Origin: Thalassomonas actiniarum
Lineage (GTDB): Bacteria; Pseudomonadota; Gammaproteobacteria; Enterobacterales; Alteromonadaceae
Direction of reading: 5' to 3'
NCBI RefSeq assembly: GCF_000948975.2
Contig: NZ_CP059736.1
Location: 620,001 to 684,000 of the forward strand
DNA length: 64,000 bases
Below, piece by piece: positions 8,832 to 17,778 of the stretch (position 1 is its first letter; each line of letters starts with the position of its first letter). The translations under genes and the position numbers were made by a program. The notes under the pieces were generated by a model. That model was not told where the DNA came from and searched no databases. It was given only the letters and a program-made list of their open reading frames with translations.

Positions 8832-9061
8832 TGTAATTCTCCTCAAAGTTAAAATTTGCCTATTATTTGAGTGACAGAAATTGTGTAAAAGTTATACGTT
8901 GTTTTAACAATAAATTGATTTTATGAGAGGTTTTTGGCTTTTGATTTGTCTTATGTATATGAAGTTAATAGAATAAATCAAACAATTTGCTTTGCTTGAA
9001 AATTGTGCATTTATTTACATTAGAAAGTCCAGACAAGGAAAAGTGATTCAGGGAGAAGGTG

Positions 9062-9123
9062 AGAACCGGTGAGCCGTTTGAATGTGAACGGCGCTTGATG
9101 GGCGGTTCTGTCGTAAGCGCCGT
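9062..9123. other. GC-rich structured element in an AT-rich spacer
   Basis: The 474-base gap 8832-9305 holds no gene but contains a compact GC-rich block. Two inverted repeats interlock: AGAACCG (9062-9068) with CGGTTCT (9103-9109), and ACGGCGCTT (9088-9096) with AAGCGCCGT (9115-9123), which is a pseudoknot-like geometry. The string GAGCCG...CGGTTCTGT also resembles domain V near the 3' end of bacterial group II introns, though the inner stem is not standard. It may be an intron scar or an RNA structure in the chaperone leader. Confidence 0.35.
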
Positions 9124-9305
9124 CAGAGGTATGAGAAATCAGGAAAATACTTCTTTTCAAACACAATTATGCTGCTAAAGAATAAAGTTTTGCCTAATAT
9201 AGTCATCTCTTCCGATGGAGCTATATCGTCTTGTTAACAGGGAAAATATCCGGGTTAAAAACGGAAAAAAGTCGGTTTTATTTTAACCTTTTGTGCTCAG
9301 CCTTT

Positions 9306-9644
9306 TTAGTTGATTTTTGACACCAATTGGCGAACCTCTTCAACAGATAAGGGCCGCACCTGGCGTGCTACTTCTTTACCATGATGCAATAAGATCAAAG
9401 TTGGCCAAAGCTTTACCTTGAACGCACGTCCCAAGGGCTTACCTTTTCCGTCATAGATTTTGATATGAGAGAATTTCGGGTATTCCGTCAGCACTTGTTG
9501 TACTGCTGGAGTCGCAGCCTGGCAGTGTTCGCACCAGGGGGCGCCAAACTCAAGAAGTGTGTCGCCGACTAACTCAGTTATTTGTTCAAAGCTAGGTGCG
9601 TCTTCTGCATAATCAGGGTTAAAGCCCGGGTGATCAATTTTCAT
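9306..9644 (-). CDS. Thioredoxin-family protein
   Basis: This 112-residue cytoplasmic thiol-disulfide protein has the thioredoxin fold. The redox motif is WCEHC with Cys38 and Cys41, inside LLEFGAPWCEHC. The cis-proline region is KLWPTLILLHHGKEVA. It has no signal peptide, and the ATG at 9644 has a GGAAAT site. The active-site dipeptide Glu-His differs from the Gly-Pro of classical thioredoxin. A damaged second copy lies at 5199-5456 on the far side of the effector/chaperone pair. It may be the last gene of a run with the membrane protein at 9679 and the deacetylase at 10338. Confidence 0.9.
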   Translation of the reverse strand: MKIDHPGFNPDYAEDAPSFEQITELVGDTLLEFGAPWCEHCQAATPAVQQVLTEYPKFSHIKIYDGKGKPLGRAFKVKLWPTLILLHHGKEVARQVRPLSVEEVRQLVSKIN

Positions 9645-9678
9645 GTTATTTATTTCCGATCATAAGTGATTAATATGC

Positions 9679-10281
9679 TCACTGCAGAGTTGCTGCATCT
9701 GCCGTTGATGCTTGGTTAGCTTTTTGTTGCACCTCGCGATAGACAATGCCAAGCAAAGATTGTTTGCCTATAAGTGTAAAGTGGTTACTCGAACTTTCAT
9801 ATTGCACTTTGTCGATACAAATAAAAGAGGGCAGCAAGTCAGTTAATAACTCTCCCTTTATTTTGTAATTACATGACCGCCTGCTACTTGAGCCATCTTT
9901 TTCAAACTTAGCAGAGACACTATAGTCAGACCCGAAAAATATGGTATACACGGCTGGAAAACTGTAGACAAAAGATAACCAGAAAAAAACAAAAACAATT
10001 ATCGGGAGTGAGGCAAAGCCAAGTATCCTGTTTATGCGGCTCTGCCGTACAACTTGGGGATGTTTCATGAACTTCTTAATATTTAATAATATTCTGGCGA
10101 TGGTGAATATTGCTGGCAGTAACGCCAGTATGCTGGCGCTAATAAAAGTTTCTTTAGTTGGGGAAAAATCAACCCATATGGCAAAAGGGGCGCCTGCCAT
10201 GATGAGCATAAAGAAATGAATCATCAATCGTCTTTTTAACGACGGATTTTCCTTTCCAAAGTAAAAAGTATTCCATGCCAT
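9679..10281 (-). CDS. Hypothetical membrane protein
   Basis: This 200-residue protein has three predicted membrane segments (about residues 20-38, 46-66 and 86-108). A C-terminal domain of about 90 residues follows, probably outside the membrane, with two cysteines (SCNYK and FICID). I do not recognise the family. It lies 34 bases upstream of the thioredoxin gene and 56 bases downstream of the deacetylase gene on the same strand, so co-transcription is likely. The ATG at 10281 follows a GAGG site at slightly long spacing. Confidence 0.7.
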   Translation of the reverse strand: MAWNTFYFGKENPSLKRRLMIHFFMLIMAGAPFAIWVDFSPTKETFISASILALLPAIFTIARILLNIKKFMKHPQVVRQSRINRILGFASLPIIVFVFFWLSFVYSFPAVYTIFFGSDYSVSAKFEKDGSSSRRSCNYKIKGELLTDLLPSFICIDKVQYESSSNHFTLIGKQSLLGIVYREVQQKANQASTADAATLQ

Positions 10282-10337
10282 GATATATACCTCGACGCCT
10301 ATACCGTATTTAGCCGTTTTCCTGCGGTAATACTTTG

Positions 10338-11255
10338 TTATTTGGTGTTTTGTTTGAATACATTATTGTTTTTAAAATATTCATCCAGGTAATCTTCACT
10401 TGAGCCATCATCCCTAAGCAGCTTTTTATCCCATCCCTTACTTCTCGCTATTGCGGCGACTCTACCCTGGCCGTTAAATAAAACGTCGGGAACGGTAAAA
10501 GCAATGGGATCTTCATAGGCCTTTTGAGGAGAAATAATCTTCCAGCCCTGTAAGCGGATATGCTCAATTAAATCACCGATAAATAAAGCCGCCAGATCAT
10601 TTTCGTGAAGCAGCAACACATGTTTTGGCGAGCGTTTCAGCGTTTTACGGGCAATTTCATCGTAAAAAACAATGGATTCCCAAAGGGTGGTAATATAAGC
10701 CTTCCTTAGTGCGTGGTAATCTATATCTTTACCGGTTGCTAAAGCCCTTTGCAGTAAGCTGTCCATATACCAATCGTAGTTATCGACAGTGACGTAACCA
10801 TTTTTATAATTCATTCCTTGCAGATGCTGGCGAATACGATCACGTGTCTTTCTATTATTGCCTTCATGCAAATACGGATATCTGTAAAGGGGAACAAGGT
10901 TATCAAAAGCTTGCAGCTTATTATGAGCCAGCGTGATGTCGGCAAGGTAGCTTTCAATATCTTTTTTATATGCGGAAAAGTGGCTATGGCTGTGGTTGCC
11001 AAGATGGAATCCGGCTTCAGTATAAGCCTCAAGGCGTTTCTTTGACTTTTCCGTTATATTATTTGTGGTGACAAAAAATAGCGCATCAGGGACCTTGGCT
11101 TTTTTAAGGTTTGCAATCAGTTTTTGCGTTCTCTCTTCCCCGGAAAATAATCTTGAATCAGGGCGTGGCGCGTCGTCAAAGGTGATGGCTATTTCTTGAG
11201 CCTGTGCTGAAATAGCGGTGAAAAAGATCATCAATGAAAATAAAAGCCGGCACAT
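10338..11255 (-). CDS. Secreted polysaccharide deacetylase (NodB/CE4 family)
   Basis: The 305-residue enzyme should remove acetyl groups from a cell-envelope or external polysaccharide. A signal peptide covers about residues 1-19 (ending AISAQA). The CE4 motifs are in order: TFDDAP with Asp27 and Asp28, NHSHSHF with metal ligands His88 and His92, RYPYLHEG, and the late LLLHENDLA. The C-terminal 60 residues (from about 245) are an extension with no recognisable motif. The substrate is not evident. Confidence 0.87.
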   Translation of the reverse strand: MCRLLFSLMIFFTAISAQAQEIAITFDDAPRPDSRLFSGEERTQKLIANLKKAKVPDALFFVTTNNITEKSKKRLEAYTEAGFHLGNHSHSHFSAYKKDIESYLADITLAHNKLQAFDNLVPLYRYPYLHEGNNRKTRDRIRQHLQGMNYKNGYVTVDNYDWYMDSLLQRALATGKDIDYHALRKAYITTLWESIVFYDEIARKTLKRSPKHVLLLHENDLAALFIGDLIEHIRLQGWKIISPQKAYEDPIAFTVPDVLFNGQGRVAAIARSKGWDKKLLRDDGSSEDYLDEYFKNNNVFKQNTK

Positions 11256-11402
11256 ACTGCCTGTCTCCTACTGGCTGGTTAATATCTTAAAATAATGCCT
11301 CAAGCACCGGGGCTTGCAGGCGTGTGTTCTTGCTTGTCCTTTGCGAAAAGCCGCGACCGTAAGCGTTTTTTGGCGTACGCCCGGCATCGGGAACAACTTA
11401 TG

Positions 11403-11690
11403 AGGCGAAGTTGCCTGCTGGAAAAACAGCGCTCATGTTAATTAATTGTTATTAGACGCTAAATGTTAGCTGATGGCAAGACCTTATCCGTAAGGAAGGC
11501 CCGGAAAGACATTTCGGGTTTGCCAAAGTTTTTTATGGCTAATATATCAACTTGTTTTTCTTTGATTAATTGACAGGTATTAAAACCTGAACTATATATT
11601 TTCCCTCTGAAACTTTACTTCAGATCACCTTTCGCAGGCGGTATTTGCCTGTTGGAAATATCGCTTCGATTACTTTTTATTAATATGTGT
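11403..11690. repeat. Imperfect direct repeats in the spacer upstream of the protease
   Basis: The 577-base gap 11256-11832 holds no gene. Two imperfect direct copies of about 50 bases begin near 11403 and near 11637. Both run GGCG, then TTGCCTG, TTGGAAA or CTGGAAA, then GCTC or GCTTC and an AT-rich tail containing TTATTA. They could be regulator sites for the protease gene or remains of a dispersed repeat. Confidence 0.35.
11475..11534 (+). ncRNA. Possible structured RNA leader: three-way junction then U-run
   Basis: A closing stem GGCAA/TTGCC (11475-11479 with 11520-11524) encloses two hairpins. The first is CCTTA-tccg-TAAGG at 11482-11495. The second pairs CCCG and AAA (11500-11507) with TTT and CGGG (11512-11518). 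AAAGTTTTTTATGG follows immediately. The layout suggests an attenuator or small RNA terminus 300 bases upstream of the protease gene. I could not match it to a known riboswitch class. Confidence 0.3.
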
Positions 11691-11832
11691 ATAGATATAA
11701 ATTTTTCATTTTAGCGGTTTGATTGCATTCGGTTGGCAGTAGGAGGCTAGATTTTAGTTGGTATGGAATAAGTGTTGGCACGACATCCTGAATCTATTGA
11801 TTTGAAAAATATATAATAATAAGGATGAATTC

Positions 11833-14085
11833 ATGTACAAAGGAATATTGAAATATACCACCATAATAATGGCACTGGCATCCAGCACAGTGTTTTCGGC
11901 AGAGCCTCCCACTTCACCCATGTCGTTAAGTAGCGGGCATACACTGCAAGCCGCTCCTCAAGTGACCATGAGTGCTTTGGATAATGAAGCGCTCCGGGCC
12001 CGTGACGCGAAACGGGCGGCATCGGCAAGCGAGCCTGTGCTGCAGTTTGCAGAGCCGATAGCGGTCTCCATTAAAGCCGAGTCTGACTGGACAGCTTTGC
12101 CCGCTATTAAGGGGCAGGCAGCATACTCCCTTTGGCGTACCAAGATCAGCTCTCCCGGCGCCTTGTCTTTAAACCTTGGCTTTAAAGAATTTTATATGCC
12201 TGAAGGCGGGGCACTGTTTGTCTATTCGGCGGACGGCGAGCAGATGATCCGCCCGTTTACCTCCAAAGATAATGAAGATCACGGGCAGCTGTGGACGCCG
12301 ATGGTTTCAGGCGATACCGTGATCATTGAAGTGAATATCCCGTCCGATAAGCAGGAGTTTTTAAGGCTTGAACTAACTTCCGTCAATCACGGTTATATCG
12401 GCAAGGACATTCACAATGTCTTTCAGGAATCCAGATTGCTATCCGGCTCGTGCAATGTTGATGTCGTCTGCCCCGCGGGTGATGATTGGCGCCGGCAAAT
12501 TCGCTCGGTTGCCGCCTACAGCACCGGTGGTTCGCTGTTTTGTACCGGCAGCGCACTTAATAATACCGCCAATGACGGCAAAGGCTATTTCCTGACGGCA
12601 GATCATTGCGGCATTAGCGCAAGCAATGCTGCGTCCTTGGTGACCTACTGGAATTTTGAGAACAGTTATTGCCGTGAGCCCGGCAGCGGCGACAGCGGCG
12701 GAAACGGCGACGGCCAGTTAAACCAGTTTAATACCGGTGCTATTTTCAGGGCGGGTAACAGTAGTTCGGATTTTACCCTGGTCGAACTGGATGACCCTTT
12801 TGATCAATCCCATAATGTCTATTTATCCGGTTGGAATGCCAATGCGACCTTAAATACTTCGGCGGTGGGCATCCACCACCCCAATGTTGATGAGAAACGT
12901 ATCAGTTTTGAAAACGACAATGTGGTGCGCACCAACTATAGCAGCAGTACGCCAAATGCCAACGGCACGCATGTCCAGGTAATAGATTGGGATTTGGGCA
13001 CCACGGAACCCGGTTCTTCCGGTTCGCCTTTATTTGATCAAAACAAACGGGTAATAGGCCAGCTGCACGGCGGCAGTGCTGCATGCGGCAATAACTCCCC
13101 AGACTGGTATGGCGCCTTATCGGTAAGCTGGAACAATGGGGCCAGCAATTGGTTAGATGCCGCCAATACAGGTTCTTTGGCTATTGACGGTATGGAAGGA
13201 AGCGGCAGTGATCCCGGAGTACCCAATGCCAGCTTCAGCTACAACTGTACTGACTTAAGCTGTAATTTTGACGGCTCGGGCTCAACCGACAGCGACGGCA
13301 CCATTACCGGCTATGCCTGGAGTTTTGGCGACAACGGTAATGGCAGCGGTACCAATCCAAGCCATACCTATGGCGCTTATGGCAGCTATACCGTAACGCT
13401 CACGGTGACCGATAATGACGGCCAGCAGGACGCTGTCAGCAAAACCGTTGCTTTAGCCGACCCGGATCAGGGTAAGCTAACCAATGGCGTACCGGTTTCC
13501 GGACTTGCAGATAGCACCGGCAATGAGCAGGAATTTCATCTTGTAGTACCGGCAGATGCTTCCAGCGTAAGCTTTAACATGTCTGGCGGCTCAGGAGATG
13601 CTGATTTGTATGTCAGGTTTGGCGCCAAGCCAACCGAAAACGACTACGACTGCCGTCCTTATGCAGGTGGCAATAATGAAGATTGCAGCTTTAGCGCCCA
13701 AGCCGGCACTTACTATGTCATGATCCGTGCCTATAGCAGTTATTCCGGTGTCTCCTTAGTGGGCAGTTATCAAACCGGGGGCAGTGGCGATAGTGGTAGT
13801 AACCTTGATATCGGTTTAAGTTCAAAGACCTGGTTCCGTCATACCATTGAAGTTCCCGCCGGGACGGCTAAATTGACGGTAGAGACCAGCGGCGGCTCAG
13901 GCGATGCTGATCTTTATTTAAGATCTGGCTCAGAGCCGACCACGGGTTCATACGATTGCCGTTCGTGGACAAGTTCTAATACAGAGTCCTGTGTCATCAA
14001 CAATCCAGCAGCCGGCACCTGGCATGTTGGCGTACATGCCTATAGTGCGGTCTCGGGTGTTGATGAGCAGTGGAGTTATCAATAA
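11833..14085 (+). CDS. Secreted lysyl-endopeptidase-like serine protease with PKD and two PPC domains
   Basis: This 750-residue exoprotease starts with a signal peptide (about 1-22), followed by a propeptide to about 205. The trypsin-like domain (about 206-450) has His258 in FLTADHCG, Asp313 in SSDFTLVELDD and Ser396 in EPGSSGSPL, and several cysteines as in Achromobacter protease I. A PKD domain follows (about 465-545, with YAWSFGDNG and YTVTLTVTDNDG). Two pre-peptidase C-terminal domains end the protein (about 560-645 and 660-750), each with SGGSGDADLY. PKD and PPC domains commonly aid substrate binding and are often trimmed on export. The start has an AAGGATG site. Confidence 0.93.
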   Translation: MYKGILKYTTIIMALASSTVFSAEPPTSPMSLSSGHTLQAAPQVTMSALDNEALRARDAKRAASASEPVLQFAEPIAVSIKAESDWTALPAIKGQAAYSLWRTKISSPGALSLNLGFKEFYMPEGGALFVYSADGEQMIRPFTSKDNEDHGQLWTPMVSGDTVIIEVNIPSDKQEFLRLELTSVNHGYIGKDIHNVFQESRLLSGSCNVDVVCPAGDDWRRQIRSVAAYSTGGSLFCTGSALNNTANDGKGYFLTADHCGISASNAASLVTYWNFENSYCREPGSGDSGGNGDGQLNQFNTGAIFRAGNSSSDFTLVELDDPFDQSHNVYLSGWNANATLNTSAVGIHHPNVDEKRISFENDNVVRTNYSSSTPNANGTHVQVIDWDLGTTEPGSSGSPLFDQNKRVIGQLHGGSAACGNNSPDWYGALSVSWNNGASNWLDAANTGSLAIDGMEGSGSDPGVPNASFSYNCTDLSCNFDGSGSTDSDGTITGYAWSFGDNGNGSGTNPSHTYGAYGSYTVTLTVTDNDGQQDAVSKTVALADPDQGKLTNGVPVSGLADSTGNEQEFHLVVPADASSVSFNMSGGSGDADLYVRFGAKPTENDYDCRPYAGGNNEDCSFSAQAGTYYVMIRAYSSYSGVSLVGSYQTGGSGDSGSNLDIGLSSKTWFRHTIEVPAGTAKLTVETSGGSGDADLYLRSGSEPTTGSYDCRSWTSSNTESCVINNPAAGTWHVGVHAYSAVSGVDEQWSYQ

Positions 14086-14092
14086 GTTATCT

Positions 14093-14112
14093 GGCCATCA
14101 CTGATGGTGGCC
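14093..14112 (+). terminator. Hairpin after the protease gene
   Basis: GGCCATCA and TGGTGGCC form an 8-bp stem with a CTGA loop 7 bases after the protease stop. No strong T-run follows, so it may be a weak terminator or a 3'-end stabiliser. Confidence 0.5.
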
Positions 14113-14140
14113 TACCGATAATGTTAAAAGAATAAGTTTT

Positions 14141-14174
14141 GCACTCAGTTCTAAGTGGTATTCAAACTGGGTGC
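14141..14174. terminator. Inverted repeat overlapping the transposase 3' end
   Basis: GCACTCAGTT (14141-14150) and AACTGGGTGC (14165-14174) form a 10-bp stem with one G-T pair. It covers the last codons of the transposase remnant. It could end transcription between the protease and the IS remnant, or belong to the element's end. Confidence 0.45.
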
Positions 14175-14830
14175 CTTTGTTTACTGAAGTCTTTTAAACG
14201 GTCTTCGAACTCGATCATAAAACGGTTCAAGGCCGTTTTCCAATTTCTTATTGGCATTGACCATTTTTTAGGTGCTTCACGTATTGCCAGGTAAACGACT
14301 TTTTTCGCTGAATCATCGGTGGGGAACAGCTTACGTTTATTGATAGCTTTACGGATAACACTGTTCAGTGATTCAATCGCATTTGTGGTATAAATGGCTT
14401 TCCTGATGTCTTCGGAATATTTAAATAGTGTATTCAGTTTCGCCCAGTGAGCATGCCAGTAACGACTGGTTTGAGGATAATTATTATCCCATTTATCACT
14501 AAATTGCTCCAGTTCCAGCAAGGCTTCTTCTTCAGTCACCACTTGGTAATTCTTTCAGGGGATGTATTTCATCGAATTATGCACCATGTGTACGATACAG
14601 AGCTGGATTTGTGCTTGCGGATACACAGTATTAATTGCATTCGGAAACCTTTAAGCCCATCGACACAGGTTATTAGAATATCATTAACGCCATGGTTATG
14701 TATCCCGGTTAAGACGTTTAGCCAGAACTTAGCCCCTTCGTTTTCAGAGAGCCGCATGCCCAGCAGTTCTTTACGGCCTTCAAGGTTAACACCTGGCGCA
14801 AGATAAATGGCTTTGCTGATAACGCGTTTT
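14162..14830 (-). pseudogene. IS256-family transposase remnant (truncated, frameshifted)
   Basis: Translated pieces of an IS256-type transposase are scattered over two frames. The first is KAIYLAPGVNLEGRKELLG followed by MRLSENEGAKFWLNVLT and CVDGLKGF (about 14820-14590). After a frameshift, CIVHMVHNSMKYIP follows, then a stop. After roughly 17 missing residues comes VTEEEALLELEQFSDKWDNNYPQ and the conserved C-terminus with YTTNAIESLNSVIRK, down to the stop at 14162. The N-terminal half, with the first catalytic Asp, is absent. The element cannot move by itself. Confidence 0.88.
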
Positions 14831-14961
14831 TACCACCCTCTGCGAAACCTTACCTTTTAACTAAGTTTAAATCGCCCTTTATCCCCTATCCTGACATCAT
14901 AAAAAATATTTTCAGTGCGTACTGAGATCATCTTTGCTGATAAAGCACTAGTTATAGTAAT

Positions 14962-15068
14962 GATGCTTGGCTTAGCCCATTAATAGATCTGTTTACCGGG
15001 AATACTGAAGATATAAGTGAAAAAACGGCTGTATCTCCCTCAAATAGCAGGTGTAAAAACCAAGCATC
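14962..15068. repeat. Distant inverted repeat in the spacer beside the IS remnant
   Basis: TGATGCTTGG (about 14961-14970) and CCAAGCATCA (15060-15069) are perfect 10-bp inverted copies about 90 bases apart in the gene-free stretch 14831-15406. They could be ends of a small non-autonomous element or a long-range stem. A micro-ORF of seven codons behind a strong ribosome site (ATG at 15150) is the only other thing I see there. Confidence 0.3.
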
Positions 15069-15406
15069 AACAACGTGGGAAGCGAATGCATGACAGCTTG
15101 GTTTCCATTTACTTAGTCACAATCTGAACCCTTAACACAGGAGAACCAAATGCCTAAAAAGCTTCAAATGTAAAAATGAAAATACTCTATCAACCCCCGG
15201 TTATCACTCAGGTTTTAATTGACAGGTGTAGCTCCTTGCTTTGATGTGTTGATCTTCAGGCATCGCCATTAGCTTTACCATGCTTTTGTGGTTACATGCT
15301 TGTTTATTTATCTGCACAGCGGGTTCAGTCGGGTGGTTGTTTGGATGGGTATTCAATAGACCCGCACAGCGATGTGAAGATAAACCTTTAGCAATAAGGA
15401 ATCATT

Positions 15407-15874
15407 ATGAAAAACTTAATTATTAACTCTATTTGTAGCGCAGCCTTGGCTGCTTTTGTAACCTCAGCACATGCCGACGATGAAAAAATGTATCCCGGCT
15501 CAATGTGCAGCTTTGCCGACTTTCCACTGGCTTCTCACAATAAAATGCATCACCGGCATAAAAACCTTTCAGGCAGGGGCCAGTGGGTGACATGTCCCAT
15601 CGTTAGAGACAGTGTGCTCAATGGTGTCGAATACTTGTCGCTTGACATGGTGGGCACCGCAACCAATGTCCGCTTTGAGCAGCGGGCACCGGGTAATGGC
15701 TCCTTGTCCGGGTGGAACTCCAGCGGATTAAGTTTTGTTGGCGGCGGAGTGCAGTATTACTGGTTTAGCGGCAATTCCTGGGCCAGCCCTATTAATAGAG
15801 CGTCTTTGAACCTTGAGCTGTATCTTTACAATAACGCCTATATCAATGCTTATCGGGTAAAAGAGCGCACTTAA
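15407..15874 (+). CDS. Small secreted protein of unknown function
   Basis: This 155-residue protein has a clear signal peptide (MKNLIINSICSAALAAFVTSAHA, cut after residue 23) and a mature region of about 132 residues rich in Gly, Ser, Asn and aromatics. Only two cysteines are seen in the mature part (SMCSF and VTCPI), which may form one disulfide. The pattern looks like a beta-rich exported protein, but I do not recognise the family. The ATG has an AAGGAA site 6 bases upstream. No close partner gene is evident. Confidence 0.75.
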   Translation: MKNLIINSICSAALAAFVTSAHADDEKMYPGSMCSFADFPLASHNKMHHRHKNLSGRGQWVTCPIVRDSVLNGVEYLSLDMVGTATNVRFEQRAPGNGSLSGWNSSGLSFVGGGVQYYWFSGNSWASPINRASLNLELYLYNNAYINAYRVKERT

Positions 15875-16003
15875 CCGCTTTTGTGATGGTTAATATGCAG
15901 TCGTCTTGCTGTAAGTTTGGGTACTAAGTGTAGTGATAGCTCCTGCAAGGCATATTAACCACCCGACAATTTAGACATTTTTTATTTTAGAGGATGTGCA
16001 GTC

Positions 16004-16753
16004 ATGCTGACGAAACATATTTATATATTGGGCATTTGTGCGGCAGCCTTGATTATTATGCTGATCATTGCGGCAACTTCACGACAAAGTGATTTAGCTC
16101 CGGCGAAAATGGCTATCCACCCGATAACTTCACCCGCAATTGAACGGCAAACCACAGATGCCAACACACTGTTAACGATAGAAAATGCGCTAACAGCTAT
16201 TCAGGATGCCATACCGGCACTAAAAGATGTGGTTGAGCAAAACCAGCTGGCCAATGAAAAGCGGATAAAGACTCTTGAACAGAATATCCAGCAATTACAA
16301 TCAACCTTACAACACACCGGCGATACGACTGAGCAGTCCCTTATAAGTGAACCTCAAGTGTTTTCGCCGGAACACGAGCAAGCCTTGGCCAAAGAGCGGG
16401 CTCAGGCGCAAGTTGCGACATTTGATCATGCGCTTGATCAGGAAGTGCGGGATGAAGGCTGGGCAGCAGAAATGGAAAACATGATCTCTTTTGCCTCACA
16501 AAGAGAATTATACCAAGGATCTACTATCACCAGCCCCAGCTGTAAATCAACCTTTTGTCGTTTTGAAGCCTCTCATGACGACATCGGCAGCAAAGATAAT
16601 TTTGAGTTGATCCGGCGTGAATTACCCAATAGTTATCATATGCAGCATTTTGACCTTGGCGGCGGTAGTTCCCGTACGGTAATGTATATTATTCGCCAGG
16701 GAGAGGAGATGAATAATGTTATTTTCAATACCCTGAATCCTGGGGCGGAATAA
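16004..16753 (+). CDS. Membrane-anchored coiled-coil protein of unknown function
   Basis: The 249-residue protein has one N-terminal membrane segment (about residues 5-24), a coiled-coil stretch (about 65-110, NEKRIKTLEQNIQQLQSTL) and a C-terminal globular part of about 100 residues with a cysteine pair (SPSCKSTFCRFEASH). This looks like an inner-membrane anchor with a periplasmic domain. The CKSTFCR motif occurs in uncharacterised gammaproteobacterial proteins, as far as I can recall. The start has GAGGATG at good spacing. Confidence 0.7.
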   Translation: MLTKHIYILGICAAALIIMLIIAATSRQSDLAPAKMAIHPITSPAIERQTTDANTLLTIENALTAIQDAIPALKDVVEQNQLANEKRIKTLEQNIQQLQSTLQHTGDTTEQSLISEPQVFSPEHEQALAKERAQAQVATFDHALDQEVRDEGWAAEMENMISFASQRELYQGSTITSPSCKSTFCRFEASHDDIGSKDNFELIRRELPNSYHMQHFDLGGGSSRTVMYIIRQGEEMNNVIFNTLNPGAE

Positions 16754-17001
16754 GCGCTATTGCCATATTCCTTTGCGGGTATTATCCGGACAATCTGGCG
16801 CAGGGGGCTCAGGAAAAACTTGTCATAATAGCCCCATTTGGCGATGGCCAATTTTATTGGTTTAGTGTTTGGTAAGAGCATAAGTTGTGATTTAATAAGT
16901 TTGGCTATTTTTATGGTGCCAGGCACTATACAATTGCCAAACTTTTTCAATATTTTATACTGGCGCCAGCCTGCATTGTTAGCTGTTATCAGGACATTTC
17001 T

Positions 17002-17505
17002 TTGAAGTTATTTTTTACTGCATTTACCAATCTTTTTTTTATTTTCGTGGTTTTAATCGTAAATCTTCAAGCTTTCAATGCATTTGAACATAGTCTTTTT
17101 ATGGCGATATTATCTATTATTCTCCCCTATGCTTTCCTAATGATTCGCCTTAGGAGCAAGCAAAAAAGAGAACTTCATTTTGCATACTCACACAGGCGTA
17201 AAGGTTATTTTCCTGCAATTCATTCAGCCGTCCTAAGTTGTCTTTTTTTTGCTCTTTTAATTAAAGTCATAAACGGCCTGCATTTTTATGATGATAGTTA
17301 TATAAAATATTTAAAAATAACGAATATTCGAAGTGTAAAAAGTACCGAGTATGTGGATATAGAAGATGCTTCAGACCGCTATTCAGTACTTAAACCTGAA
17401 GGGTATAATGACTTTGATTTAATGGGAAAAGTTTTAGTTGTCCATTTTAACCGGGGTTTACTGGGATTTTTCCAAATACAATCGATTGATAAAATAACAA
17501 ACTGA
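17002..17505 (+). CDS. Hypothetical membrane protein
   Basis: This 167-residue frame starts with TTG at 17002, preceded by AGGAC at 8 bases. The next in-frame ATG, at 17101, would remove the first membrane segment, so I keep the TTG. Three membrane segments are visible (about residues 5-24, 30-50 and 73-92), followed by a soluble tail with basic and acidic patches. Its layout (membrane segments then a small soluble domain) is like that of the protein at 9679, but the sequences are not clearly related. Function unknown. Confidence 0.6.
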   Translation: MKLFFTAFTNLFFIFVVLIVNLQAFNAFEHSLFMAILSIILPYAFLMIRLRSKQKRELHFAYSHRRKGYFPAIHSAVLSCLFFALLIKVINGLHFYDDSYIKYLKITNIRSVKSTEYVDIEDASDRYSVLKPEGYNDFDLMGKVLVVHFNRGLLGFFQIQSIDKITN

Positions 17506-17778
17506 ACCTATCTATCAAGAAAAATAATAAGCTAGTCGCCAGGCATTTAAACAGCTATTATTCGCCCCATATAGCAGTGTCATTTACCTGGCTCCTGTTT
17601 TGTATATAAAAGGTTGTGATAACCCACATTGTGATAAACCGCAGGTGCATTTATCTTCCTTTTTTAAAGGGAGTAAAAATTAACGGGTGTATAAGAAGTT
17701 AATGCAATCACAAGCGTACTAACGGTCGTTCGGCCAAATCATAATAAAATCCGTAAATAAAGATGTAACAGATTAAAG

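Noticed and set aside
11475-11534. Three-way junction considered as a c-di-GMP (GEMM) riboswitch
   Set aside because: The conserved GCAAAGCC core and the GNRA tetraloop/receptor arrangement are missing, so I list it only as an unclassified structure.
15150-15173. Seven-codon micro-ORF (MPKKLQM) behind a strong ribosome site
   Set aside because: Too short to judge and not followed by a gene; it may be the start of a lost gene.
16916-16926. GTGCC-A-GGCAC short palindrome, as in some REP sequences
   Set aside because: Only one copy is seen, with no transposase nearby.
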